The notes under the pieces were generated by a model. That model saw only the letters and a program-made list of their open reading frames with translations. It had not been told where the DNA came from and did not search any database. A stretch of 64,000 nt of DNA, from assembly GCA_003352285.1 (NCBI GenBank), contig QQVN01000003.1, forward strand, positions 1 to 64,000, read 5' to 3'. This DNA comes from Thermoproteota archaeon (lineage in GTDB: Archaea; Thermoproteota; Nitrososphaeria; Nitrososphaerales; Nitrosopumilaceae). Numbering within the stretch: the first letter of the stretch is position 1; each line of letters begins with the position of its first letter. Of the stretch, positions 45,273-53,512 are shown piece by piece. Both the position numbers and the translations under genes were made by a program.

Positions 45273-46031
45273 GTGCTAGTTTCACCAGAATGGCTAAAAG
45301 ATCACATTGATGATTCTGAACTAATTATTCTTGATACCCGACCAAAAGTCTCTTTCACGTATGGTCATATACCCAACTCACAGTCACTGACAATCGAGCA
45401 GGTAATCAGATTTGATCAAAATGGTTCACACCTTGTTGCAGATGAAAAAAACATTGTAGAAATTTTTAGCTCATTAGGAATTGATGAATCAAAAACAGTT
45501 GTACTGTGTGGAGAATACATGGATCCTTCTGTTGCAAGAATAGCTTGGACATTTCTATACTTTGGTCATGAAAAAACCAAAATTTTGGATCATGGAATTA
45601 ACACTCTTACACAATTTGGTATTGAGCTTACAAGAAAGTTATACAATGTAACTCCTTCAAAATTTTCTTCAAAGGTAAACCATCATTTACAAATTGATGC
45701 CGATAACATCTTGAAAAATTTGGAAAAGATTGTATTGTTGGATGCTAGATCCACTCAAGAATTCATGGGTGGACATTTACCAAATGCCATATTGATTCCA
45801 TTTACTGATGGGATAGGAACAAACGGTAAGATGTTCTCTGATAAAGCAACTCTCGAAAAACTATTCCAAGAAAGACAAATTCCAAATGATAATGAAATCG
45901 TTTGTTATTGCATGCATGGACATAGGGCATCGAGCCTATTTTATCAATTAAGAATTGCCGGTTATGATAAAGTCAAAGTATATGATGGCTCATTCGTTGA
46001 CTGGAATGGAAGGCGACTTGCCCTTGATTAG
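45273..46031 (+). CDS. Two-domain rhodanese sulfurtransferase
   Basis: The 252-residue protein has two rhodanese domains. The N-terminal one (ILDTRPKVSFTYGHIPNSQ) is probably structural although it keeps a Cys in VLCGEYMD; the C-terminal one has the active-site loop CYCMHGHRAS. It moves sulfur from thiosulfate or 3-mercaptopyruvate to an acceptor. GTG start. Its 3' end overlaps the opposing nob1 gene by 42 bp. A homologue lies at 47399. Confidence 0.9.
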   Translation: MLVSPEWLKDHIDDSELIILDTRPKVSFTYGHIPNSQSLTIEQVIRFDQNGSHLVADEKNIVEIFSSLGIDESKTVVLCGEYMDPSVARIAWTFLYFGHEKTKILDHGINTLTQFGIELTRKLYNVTPSKFSSKVNHHLQIDADNILKNLEKIVLLDARSTQEFMGGHLPNAILIPFTDGIGTNGKMFSDKATLEKLFQERQIPNDNEIVCYCMHGHRASSLFYQLRIAGYDKVKVYDGSFVDWNGRRLALD

Positions 46032-46496
46032 CTTTCTCTTCAATGGATTACCACACTGTGGACACTCTACTCCCTTCTGAAAACTCTTTTCACATCCTGA
46101 ACAATAATGAATCCATTTTCCCACATCTTTTATTCCCGAAGTCATAATTGGGGAAACCTTCACACCAAGATTTTCAGAAACATTTGAAATTGCATAATCA
46201 TCTGTGATTAACTCTCCTTTCAATTCATAACATAATGCTAGAACAGAGATGTCTTGTTTAGATAACTGCTGAAGATCTCCTGTCTCTTTTGCTTTTTTTA
46301 GAATAAAGTCTAATGTATTTTTTTCAGGATCTCTAATCTGTAATCTACCTGTCTCTAACAGAGTTCCTAAAGCATCTTGATTTTGTTTTATGTGTTTAAT
46401 TTCATCATACACCAATGTAGTGGTATGACATGCATCTAGCGTGCCAAATGGAATGCCGGCGTAAAACGCGCTGGCGTCTACAATTTTAAAATCCAA
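45990..46496 (-). CDS. nob1: rRNA maturation endonuclease Nob1
   Basis: Nob1 cleaves pre-16S rRNA to make its mature 3' end. The 168-residue protein has a PIN domain (FKIVDASAFYAG with the first catalytic Asp, TDDYAISNVSENLG later) and a C-terminal zinc ribbon (CSGCEKSFQKGVECPQCG) ending in basic residues. It overlaps nadK upstream by 11 bp and the convergent sulfurtransferase by 42 bp. Confidence 0.93.
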   Translation of the reverse strand: MDFKIVDASAFYAGIPFGTLDACHTTTLVYDEIKHIKQNQDALGTLLETGRLQIRDPEKNTLDFILKKAKETGDLQQLSKQDISVLALCYELKGELITDDYAISNVSENLGVKVSPIMTSGIKDVGKWIHYCSGCEKSFQKGVECPQCGNPLKRKLIKGKSPSIPVNE

Positions 46497-47322
46497 GTTT
46501 ACTCATTTGCCTTAATCCACGCTTTTTTAGTCTAACAAAGACTGCGTGTTTATTATACTTTTTAATGGTTATTGGTTCACCAAAACCTGCAGATTTTACA
46601 ACTTGTGCATCCATTACAACATTGCAATCATGAGAACAAATGATCTCTACCTTTTCATCTGGAACTACAATTGATTCTAGTCTGTACACTGGGGCAACAG
46701 GTGTGATGATTAGTACATCAAGGCTTTCATGTAGAATTGGTCCTCCAAGTGAAAACGAATGTCCAGTTGAACCACTGGGTGTTGCAATTATTACTCCATC
46801 CATCTTCTGTTTTACGGTGTCGTTTTGGAATTTTATCTCAAATTCTGCAGTCTTGGTCAAGTTTGTTCTATTGATGTAAATCTCATTTAGAGCCGGTGGA
46901 AATTCCTTTCCAGCACAGGAAGCAACTACTCTGGTTCTTTTTTCTAGAATTATCTTTCCTGCAAGCATCTGGTTTATTGCAGTGTCTAATTCATCAATCG
47001 TAATCTCTGATAGAATGCCCCTATTCCCACCTACATTAATGGTCAAAACAGGAACTTCGTTTCGTAGTTGTCTAAAGGCCCTCAACGTAGTTCCGTCTCC
47101 GCCTAATGTTACAACAAGGTCAAGTTTCTCTTTTTTTAACTCCTCTATGGTGTCCACTTGTTTTGTGCCTTCTAGTTTTACTGGCGCAATAGTAAACACT
47201 GTTGATTTTTTTGAAAGGAATTTTTTTGATACCCTGGTTGCAGCATCTTCAGACTCCTTTGAGCCGAATTTACTAACAACTGCAACTTTGTTTAATTTCA
47301 ACCAAGTGTGTATCATTTGCAT
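46486..47322 (-). CDS. nadK: NAD kinase
   Basis: The enzyme phosphorylates NAD to NADP. The 278-residue product contains the GGDGT motif at residues 74-78, NVGGNRGILSEI and ATPSGSTGHSFSLGGPIL (nucleotide-binding), all family signatures. The start may be M1 or M3. It is cotranscribed with nob1 and divergent from the sulfurtransferase at 47399. Confidence 0.94.
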   Translation of the reverse strand: MQMIHTWLKLNKVAVVSKFGSKESEDAATRVSKKFLSKKSTVFTIAPVKLEGTKQVDTIEELKKEKLDLVVTLGGDGTTLRAFRQLRNEVPVLTINVGGNRGILSEITIDELDTAINQMLAGKIILEKRTRVVASCAGKEFPPALNEIYINRTNLTKTAEFEIKFQNDTVKQKMDGVIIATPSGSTGHSFSLGGPILHESLDVLIITPVAPVYRLESIVVPDEKVEIICSHDCNVVMDAQVVKSAGFGEPITIKKYNKHAVFVRLKKRGLRQMSKLGF

Positions 47323-47398
47323 TTACTTAAAAATGATAGTTTTGGGATTGTAAATTGGGAAAAACAATTAATTAAGCAGATTTTCAATTAAACTTGAT

Positions 47399-48244
47399 AT
47401 GAGTTACGCACATCCTGAAGTTTTAGTTGATACAGAATGGGTATCAAATAATCCTCCAAATGAAAAAAGACGTTTAGTAGAAGTTGATTATGATCCTGAA
47501 AATGGATATAGAAAAGGTCACATTAAAGGTGCAAGTTTAATTTGGTGGAAGAGAGACATCAATGATCCTCTTACTAGAGATATTATCGATAAGAAAAAAT
47601 TTGAAGAATTAATGTCAAAAAATGGAATCACTCCAGACTCTGAAGTCATTCTTTATGGTGATTTTAATAATTGGTTTGCAGCTTTTGTGTTTTGGGTATT
47701 CAAGTATTATGGACATGAGAATATCAAAATTATGAATGGCGGACGCAAAAAATGGGAATTAGAAAATAAACAATACACCACTGAAGAACCACAAATTACT
47801 AACACAAAATACACTGCTAGTCCCCCTGATGAAGGCTTGCGTGCATACCTATATGATGTTCGACGTGCACTAGACAGACACGACACTGTAATGGTTGATG
47901 TTCGTTCTCCAAAAGAGTTTACAGGTGAGATTACTGCTCCTCCAGAATATCCAATGGAGCATGCACAGCGTGGTGGACATATTCCTAGAGCAAATAACAT
48001 ACCATGGGCAACTGCAGTTAATGATGCAGATGGGACATTCAAATCTGTAGCAGAGCTAAAACAAAACTATGAACCAAAAGGTGTTACTTCAGATAAAGAC
48101 GTAATTTGTTATTGTAGAATTGGTGAGCGTTCCTCACATTCTTGGTTTGTCTTAAAGTATCTGCTAGGTTATCCTAGAGTTAGAAACTATGATGGTTCAT
48201 GGACTGAATGGGGTAACATGATTGGAAACCCAGTCGAAAAATAA
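47399..48244 (+). CDS. Thiosulfate/3-mercaptopyruvate sulfurtransferase
   Basis: The 281-residue two-domain rhodanese has VEVDYDPENGYRKGHIKGASLI in the N-terminal half and VDVRSPKEFTGEI, AQRGGHIPRANNI and the active loop CYCRIGERSSHSW in the C-terminal half. It resembles the SseA/CysA-type enzymes of actinobacteria and archaea. Its 3' end overlaps the next gene by 23 bp. Confidence 0.92.
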   Translation: MSYAHPEVLVDTEWVSNNPPNEKRRLVEVDYDPENGYRKGHIKGASLIWWKRDINDPLTRDIIDKKKFEELMSKNGITPDSEVILYGDFNNWFAAFVFWVFKYYGHENIKIMNGGRKKWELENKQYTTEEPQITNTKYTASPPDEGLRAYLYDVRRALDRHDTVMVDVRSPKEFTGEITAPPEYPMEHAQRGGHIPRANNIPWATAVNDADGTFKSVAELKQNYEPKGVTSDKDVICYCRIGERSSHSWFVLKYLLGYPRVRNYDGSWTEWGNMIGNPVEK

Positions 48245-48557
48245 TTCTGGGCTGGACTTACCTATTTTAAAAAAAGGTAGTTTCTATTACATTAAAGAAA
48301 GCGAACTTGATCTGGTCTTAGAGGACAGAACAAAAAGAGGCCTTACCATCAAAGAGCACTCTATTGATGAAAAACTAAACGTAGAAGCTGACAAAGGAAT
48401 GATCCATGATATGGATGGAATAGGCCATTGGGTTGTTATCCGATGGTTTTTCCCAAAGAACTCATTTGATCTATCTGCTGTTTTGGTTCATGCAGAAACA
48501 ATGGAAAAAAAATACACAGAATTACGCGAATTAACATGTCCGGATGACGGGGACTAG
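48222..48557 (+). CDS. Hypothetical protein, 111 residues
   Basis: From TTG 48222 this soluble protein overlaps the sulfurtransferase by 23 bp, which suggests coupled translation. It contains KGSFYYIKESELDLVLEDRTKRGLTIKEH and GIGHWVVIRWFFPKNSFD. One Cys near the end (ELTCPDDGD). No family recognised; the context hints at a sulfur-related or regulatory partner. Confidence 0.65.
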   Translation: METQSKNNSGLDLPILKKGSFYYIKESELDLVLEDRTKRGLTIKEHSIDEKLNVEADKGMIHDMDGIGHWVVIRWFFPKNSFDLSAVLVHAETMEKKYTELRELTCPDDGD

Positions 48558-48594
48558 ATAAGGTTTTTAAACAATTCGTAGTTAGAGAAATCAA

Positions 48595-49563
48595 ATGTCA
48601 TTATTGCTTAAGGATCGCGTTTACACAATGGAGTCACCCACTGCAAAACGTGGTGTATATCCTTTACATGGTTACAAATTAGGTTTGTATAGATTACCAA
48701 TTAAACTCGAAGATCCTGCCGAAATAAAGTCTGTTCATGATGGCATGAAAAAGACCTTTGAGATGGATACCTATGCTGACAGAATCTATGCTACATACAA
48801 ATGGAAAGAACAAAACATGGAGGATCCAGATGCAGCAGGATACGAAGAAGTCGAGCTAAGTGTTACAGTCGAAGTTGTGACAGGAGAAGTCGTAGATATT
48901 ATTTATCAAATATTCCCAATTGAAAAATTCGGAGACCCACAATGGGTTAAAGATTACAGAAAGAAGGCAGATCATTTTGCAAAGATGATGATTGACACTA
49001 TTCTTAGAAATACAATTCTTGCTGACAAAATGATTGAATCAATGTCAAAGTCTGAAAAAATTTCACTTGCAGCTGCGATGGAAAAACTAGAAGAGATGAC
49101 TCCTCTTGCAAAAATCGTTCCAAACGGAAAACCAAAACCAAAGGTTGCTGCACCAGAAGGACAACCACAAGCTGCATCTGCAGAAGAGGAAGTAGTTGAA
49201 ATTCCAGATGGTGCAAAACCAGGACCAATTGATGTTGAATACAAATCACACATGCCAGCTTCAGCACCATTCAAGGTAGAAGCAACAGGTCATACGATCA
49301 AAACTTGGGGAAGAAAAGGAACTGACAATGGCATCATGGGTGTTTGGGGAGAATTTGTCTCAGTTGATTATGATATTTGCATTGCAGATGGAGCATGCAT
49401 TGATGCATGTCCTGTTCAAGTCTATGAATGGTTTGATTTTCCTGGAAATCCCGCATCTGAGAAAAAACCATTAATGTCAAAAGAACCTGATTGTATCTTT
49501 TGTCTTGCATGTGAAGGTGTTTGCCCTCCAAAAGCAATCAAGATCTTTGAAAACAAAGGCTAA
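48595..49563 (+). CDS. 7Fe-type ferredoxin with long N-terminal domain
   Basis: The 322-residue protein has a C-terminal dicluster ferredoxin: Cys262-X5-Cys268-X2-Cys271-Pro (the spacing of a [3Fe-4S] site) and Cys300-X2-Cys303-X2-Cys306-X3-Cys310-Pro ([4Fe-4S]). This half resembles zinc ferredoxins of Sulfolobales (GHTIKTWGRKGTDNG precedes it). The first 180 residues form a separate alpha/beta and helical domain, joined by a Pro/Ala/Glu-rich linker. TATA-like gtttttaaac lies 25-30 bp before the ATG. Possible electron carrier for the 2-oxoacid:ferredoxin oxidoreductase. Confidence 0.87.
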   Translation: MSLLLKDRVYTMESPTAKRGVYPLHGYKLGLYRLPIKLEDPAEIKSVHDGMKKTFEMDTYADRIYATYKWKEQNMEDPDAAGYEEVELSVTVEVVTGEVVDIIYQIFPIEKFGDPQWVKDYRKKADHFAKMMIDTILRNTILADKMIESMSKSEKISLAAAMEKLEEMTPLAKIVPNGKPKPKVAAPEGQPQAASAEEEVVEIPDGAKPGPIDVEYKSHMPASAPFKVEATGHTIKTWGRKGTDNGIMGVWGEFVSVDYDICIADGACIDACPVQVYEWFDFPGNPASEKKPLMSKEPDCIFCLACEGVCPPKAIKIFENKG

Positions 49564-49608
49564 TCTTCAATTTCTCACATACTCTTTCTTGCAAATATAA
49601 ATACGGAT

Positions 49609-51651
49609 GTGGGCATTGCCCATTTAGGGATGGGCGCTAATCCTTTCACTCAGTTAGTTTTTGATCTCTTCATCATTGCCGCCATTCTAATTACTGCTTA
49701 CACAGCCAATTTCTATTATCTTGCATTTCTCTCATCAAAGCGAAAAGATGCGCTTGGTGTAATGGTATCTGATGAGCCCACAATTACAGTTCAACTTCCA
49801 ATCTATAATGAAAAGTATGTTGCCGCTCGTTTAGTTAATGCAGTATGTGCAATGGATTATCCAAAAGAAAAAATGCGAATTATGGTCCTTGATGATTCTG
49901 ATGACGATACCGTTGAACTCTTAGGAAATTTAGTTGAAGAGCGAAAAAAAGAAGGATTTCAAATAGAACACGTCAGACGAGGAACTAGGAGTGGCTACAA
50001 AGCAGGTGCTCTAAAACACGCGATGAAATCTACTGATACTGAACTAGTAGCAATATTTGATGCCGATTTTATTCCTCCAAGATGGTTCCTCAAAAAAGCA
50101 ATACCTCACTTTGTAACTTCAAACATAGGATTAATTCAATGCCGTTGGGGACATGTAAATGAAAATTATTCTGCCATCACTCAAGCTCAAGCACTTAGTT
50201 TGGACTTTCACTTTTTAATAGAACAAAAGGCAAAGAGTAACTCTCATCTTTTTATGAATTTTAATGGAACGGCTGGAATCTGGAGAAGAGAATGTATTGA
50301 GGATGCTGGTGGGTGGCATACTGCCACACTTGTTGAAGATCTTGACTTGAGCTATAGAGCTCAAATGAAAGGATGGAAATGCCTCTTCTTACCTGATATT
50401 GTCGTTGATGCAGAGCTTCCAGTCCAGATGAATGCTGCAAAGAGGCAACAGTTTAGATGGGCAAAAGGTTCAATTCAATGTGCAATAAAATTACTTGGAG
50501 AAATTGCATTAAAAAGAAAGATTGCAATTGAAGCAAAAATCCAAGCCTTTATTCAATTAACTCGCCATATTGTTTTTCCACTAATGCTTGTACAGTTTCT
50601 ATCCTTGCCTGTATTGCTTGCAGCAAACATGAATCTGTATGTTGTCAGCTTTCTTCCTGCATTAACAATTGCAGCATACTTTGCAATGGGTCCTGGCGCA
50701 TATCTTATTGTAATTCAGAAACTCTATCATGAATCTTGGAAATCAAAAGCAAAGGTTCTACCTTCTTTACTTCTTTACAGCGCCGGAATGTCTGTGAATA
50801 ATACAGTTGCGGTATTTGATGCAGTATTGGGTAAGAAGAACGAATTCTTACGAACTCCAAAATATGGTATCATAAAAAACACTGATGATTGGCGTGATAA
50901 AGCATACAATCTACCATTTACCAAAACCACTCTGCTTGAAATCTTCTTTGGCATATACGGCCTATTAGGAATCTTAATCTCGGTTTTTTCTAATAATCCT
51001 GTTTTTGCTCCAATAATAGGAATCCAAACATTGGGATTCTTCTATATTGCTTATCTGAGCCTCTCTCACTCAAGATTTAAAAGAATTAAATCAAGTTCCA
51101 ATCGTGTAGTAACAAAGGCAGAGAAGATGGCAAATTACGGATACAAACTTGCAATGATAGGAATTGTTGGAATAATCGTGTTTGGTGCCTTTATGGCTTT
51201 TGATGGATACGGAAAGGACGTATATCCATTGGATCTTTCAAGAGGTTATCTTAGTGAGATAAGCCGAGCTACTGAACCCCAAGCAGTCATGGTAAATGTA
51301 CTTGAAATAAAAGATCAACTTCCAAAAGAAGGAAACCCCGTCTGGATATTTGCAACTGCAGAAACTGACTTTGGACGAATGCAATCCTCCTTGGACAGCA
51401 TGTTTGCAACTGCAGAAAAAATTTCTTCATCTCCTAGAGATAGTTCTGCATATCACACTGGTATGACAAACATCAAACACAGTGCAATTGAATTACGTGA
51501 AAATATCATGAATGCAACTCCTTACATGTACGTTAGTGTTCAAAATATTATCTTTAGTACAATGTGGATTGCAGCAATTTTAGGAATATTTGCCGTATTG
51601 AAAAGAAAGAACCAACAACTCAAGGCATACGATCTTGCTAATGATGTCTAG
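49609..51651 (+). CDS. Membrane glycosyltransferase family 2
   Basis: The protein has 680 residues from GTG 49609. An N-terminal membrane helix precedes a GT-A domain with QLPIYNEKYVAARL, DDSDDDT, the DxD motif at 151-153 (DAD), VEDLDLSYR and QQFRW at 280-284 (Q/RxxRW), the set seen in processive cellulose/hyaluronan-synthase-like enzymes. Six or so further helices lie beyond residue 300, and an outside region sits before the last helix. It probably makes or exports a surface polysaccharide. A TATA box (aaatataaat, about 49593-49602) is too close to the GTG; ATG 49630, seven codons on, fits better as the start. Confidence 0.88.
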   Translation: MGIAHLGMGANPFTQLVFDLFIIAAILITAYTANFYYLAFLSSKRKDALGVMVSDEPTITVQLPIYNEKYVAARLVNAVCAMDYPKEKMRIMVLDDSDDDTVELLGNLVEERKKEGFQIEHVRRGTRSGYKAGALKHAMKSTDTELVAIFDADFIPPRWFLKKAIPHFVTSNIGLIQCRWGHVNENYSAITQAQALSLDFHFLIEQKAKSNSHLFMNFNGTAGIWRRECIEDAGGWHTATLVEDLDLSYRAQMKGWKCLFLPDIVVDAELPVQMNAAKRQQFRWAKGSIQCAIKLLGEIALKRKIAIEAKIQAFIQLTRHIVFPLMLVQFLSLPVLLAANMNLYVVSFLPALTIAAYFAMGPGAYLIVIQKLYHESWKSKAKVLPSLLLYSAGMSVNNTVAVFDAVLGKKNEFLRTPKYGIIKNTDDWRDKAYNLPFTKTTLLEIFFGIYGLLGILISVFSNNPVFAPIIGIQTLGFFYIAYLSLSHSRFKRIKSSSNRVVTKAEKMANYGYKLAMIGIVGIIVFGAFMAFDGYGKDVYPLDLSRGYLSEISRATEPQAVMVNVLEIKDQLPKEGNPVWIFATAETDFGRMQSSLDSMFATAEKISSSPRDSSAYHTGMTNIKHSAIELRENIMNATPYMYVSVQNIIFSTMWIAAILGIFAVLKRKNQQLKAYDLANDV

Positions 51652-53123
51652 GTAATTCCAAGCTCTTTTCTTAACTCGTCTACTCCTCTAATTCCAAAAA
51701 TATCTCTGACCTGCTGCAGTCTGATTGATTCTTTTAGAAGGTCTCTACCCAGATTGTTTGATAGTATGTTAAAAACATCTGAAAATCTAATCTCCCATCT
51801 GTCTGCACAATCAAGAATCTTGCTAACTGCCCACTGTCTTACCTCATGAGGAACTGGCATCTTTTCTTGTGATTCAATGGAAATCTTATCAAACAAATTC
51901 ACTATCTCTGCAGTTTGAGATGCCATACTCTCAAGGTCTTTAATCTCTCCATATTTTGATTCAGAAGTCATCCTAATTGTTGATTGGTACTCTGATAGTT
52001 TTAGCAAAGCCATCATCTCTTTTGATGAATCACTAGATGCCTTGTTTGTTACATTCTTAATTCCTTGTAATTCCTGGAAGACCTTGTCAGTCTTTCTGTG
52101 AAACTCAGAACTGGCATCTTCTGATCTCTTGACCAAATCTGACAATGTAGATATCTTCTGCTCTATCGTGTTGGTTTTGTTATACACATTATCCTTGAAA
52201 TCAGAGAAATCACTCTGAACAGATTTTAGATTTTCACCCATAAATGCAGTTGCCTCAGATCTCTTTACCAGGGAGTTGATTTCGCCCTCTAAATTCTGAA
52301 TTTTGCCGCTGAGATTTAGGAGTGATTCTGCCTTGGATGATATTGCCTGAAATTGATTTTTTAGGCCATCAATTACCGTTCCCAAAGAATCTATCTTCTC
52401 TGCGCGGGTAGCTATTGACTCAATCTGTTTTTGTATGCTTGTGATCTCAGATTTAATCTGTGATGTAGAATCCATTTTTTCTGACATTTTTTGCAATTCT
52501 GATTTTAGATTTGAAATGTCAGTGCTCTGAATCTTACTTGTTTGCTCTGTAATTGTCTTTAATGTCTCTTTTAGTTTATTTAATTCTGAATTTATTGAAG
52601 ATGCATTCTCTGTCTTTGCTGAAACTTTTCTTAAATCATCTCGAACTTCGTCCACTCTTTGCGCAATTTTGATTATCATTTGAGAATTATTCTTAATCGA
52701 ATCCATGCTCTCTGAAACCTGTTGAGATAGTTTAGCAGACTCTGGAGATGATTTCTGAACATCTTCAATTTTTTTAAGCTCTTCTTGTAATCTGTTTGTC
52801 TGATCATTAATTTTTGAAATTATGTTGGAGTGATTTCTTACCTCACTTAATCCAGAAAATAACTTTTGAGTATCTTCTTCTAAAATGTTAATTTGCTTTG
52901 ATTGTTTTTGCATATGTTCAATAGCTGTTGTTAATGTATCGATCATTCCTTTCATTGAGATAAGCACCTTTTGATTATCGGCAAAAATCTTTGTCATTGA
53001 TTTAATTTCTTTTGATAATGTCTTTGTTGTATCTGATACGGTTGCAACTTTTTTTAATAGTGCAGCTTGTGTGGGTTCCTTTTTTGTAGTCTTTTTTGTT
53101 GCTTTCGTTGTCTTTCCAGCCAC
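51648..53123 (-). CDS. Long coiled-coil protein
   Basis: The 491-residue soluble protein has a Lys-rich N-terminus (TTKATKKTTKK), then about 350 residues of Leu/Ile/Ser heptads with repeated LNKLKETL / LKSELQKMSEKM-like units, and a globular C-terminal domain of about 75 residues (VRQWAVSKILDCADRWEIRF, LQQVRDIFGIRGVDELRKELG). It resembles SMC-like or chemoreceptor-like rods but lacks ATPase and membrane parts. A structural or DNA/cell-organising role is a guess. Overlaps the convergent glycosyltransferase gene by 4 bp. Confidence 0.8.
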   Translation of the reverse strand: MAGKTTKATKKTTKKEPTQAALLKKVATVSDTTKTLSKEIKSMTKIFADNQKVLISMKGMIDTLTTAIEHMQKQSKQINILEEDTQKLFSGLSEVRNHSNIISKINDQTNRLQEELKKIEDVQKSSPESAKLSQQVSESMDSIKNNSQMIIKIAQRVDEVRDDLRKVSAKTENASSINSELNKLKETLKTITEQTSKIQSTDISNLKSELQKMSEKMDSTSQIKSEITSIQKQIESIATRAEKIDSLGTVIDGLKNQFQAISSKAESLLNLSGKIQNLEGEINSLVKRSEATAFMGENLKSVQSDFSDFKDNVYNKTNTIEQKISTLSDLVKRSEDASSEFHRKTDKVFQELQGIKNVTNKASSDSSKEMMALLKLSEYQSTIRMTSESKYGEIKDLESMASQTAEIVNLFDKISIESQEKMPVPHEVRQWAVSKILDCADRWEIRFSDVFNILSNNLGRDLLKESIRLQQVRDIFGIRGVDELRKELGIT

Positions 53124-53182
53124 TCACTTCAGAGATTAAAGAATAGATAAAAAAGTTAGGATAAAAAGAAAAGAGATGAGAG

Positions 53183-53290
53183 CTAATTGTTTACTACTTC
53201 TGGTTCGTGCAACAACTCGTGAAATGTCTTTTCAGCTAGACCGTTCATGCTCTCTACAAAGTTTTTTGGGCAGTATTCACATCTTATCAT
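53183..53290 (-). CDS. 35-residue zinc-finger-like mini-protein
   Basis: ATG at 53290 to TAG at 53183 encodes 35 residues with Cys4-X2-Cys7-X16-His24... His28 (HxxxH), a lengthened C2H2 pattern (IRCEYCPKNF, then FHELLHEPE). Its promoter carries a perfect dyad (53295-53311) just before the ATG and a TATA-like tattaata (53313-53320). The tight regulatory layout supports it being a real gene. Confidence 0.7.
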   Translation of the reverse strand: MIRCEYCPKNFVESMNGLAEKTFHELLHEPEVVNN

Positions 53291-53294
53291 AAAT

Positions 53295-53311
53295 TACGGT
53301 AATGTACCGTA
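53295..53311 (-). promoter_or_regulatory. Operator-like dyad of the zinc-finger gene
   Basis: TACGGTA-atg-TACCGTA is a perfect 7-bp inverted repeat placed between the TATA-like sequence and the start codon at 53290. A repressor bound here would block initiation; metal-responsive or self-regulation is plausible. Confidence 0.6.
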
Positions 53312-53345
53312 CTATTAATAAGATGGTGATTGTGTTCTTACCAAA

Positions 53346-53408
53346 GAGTAGTCAGATACCCCAGGTGTCTTTCATCATGATTCAGATCACCTAATCATCA
53401 TTCTACAG
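53346..53408 (-). ncRNA. C/D box guide sRNA
   Basis: Read on the minus strand: a GTAG half-stem (53403-53406), box C ATGATGA (53395-53401), a 9-nt guide, box D' CTGA (53382-53385), a 3-nt spacer, box C' ATGATGA (53372-53378), a 16-nt guide (53356-53371), box D CTGA (53352-53355), and the closing CTAC half-stem (53348-53351). All four boxes, the short D'-C' spacer and the terminal stem fit archaeal 2'-O-methylation guide RNAs. A TATA-like ctttatt lies about 25 bp upstream. Targets are not assigned. Confidence 0.78.
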
Positions 53409-53512
53409 ATGTTTTTTACAATGCAAGAATAAAGACGTTAAACATTTAGCTCTTCATAAGATAGTTCGCTCTTCTGTTAGTCTTTTTAAAGTCAATAAAA
53501 TACATCACATCA

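Noticed and set aside
49004-49270. Antisense Leu/Val-rich frame opposite the ferredoxin fusion
   Set aside because: It is a shadow of the Ala/Pro/Glu-rich linker of the real gene.
53356-53394. Assignment of the guide RNA targets to 16S helix 24 or the 16S 3' end
   Set aside because: Only 6-7 bp of the guides resemble remembered rRNA sequences (AGATACCC, ATCACCT); this is too short to claim without this organism's rRNA.
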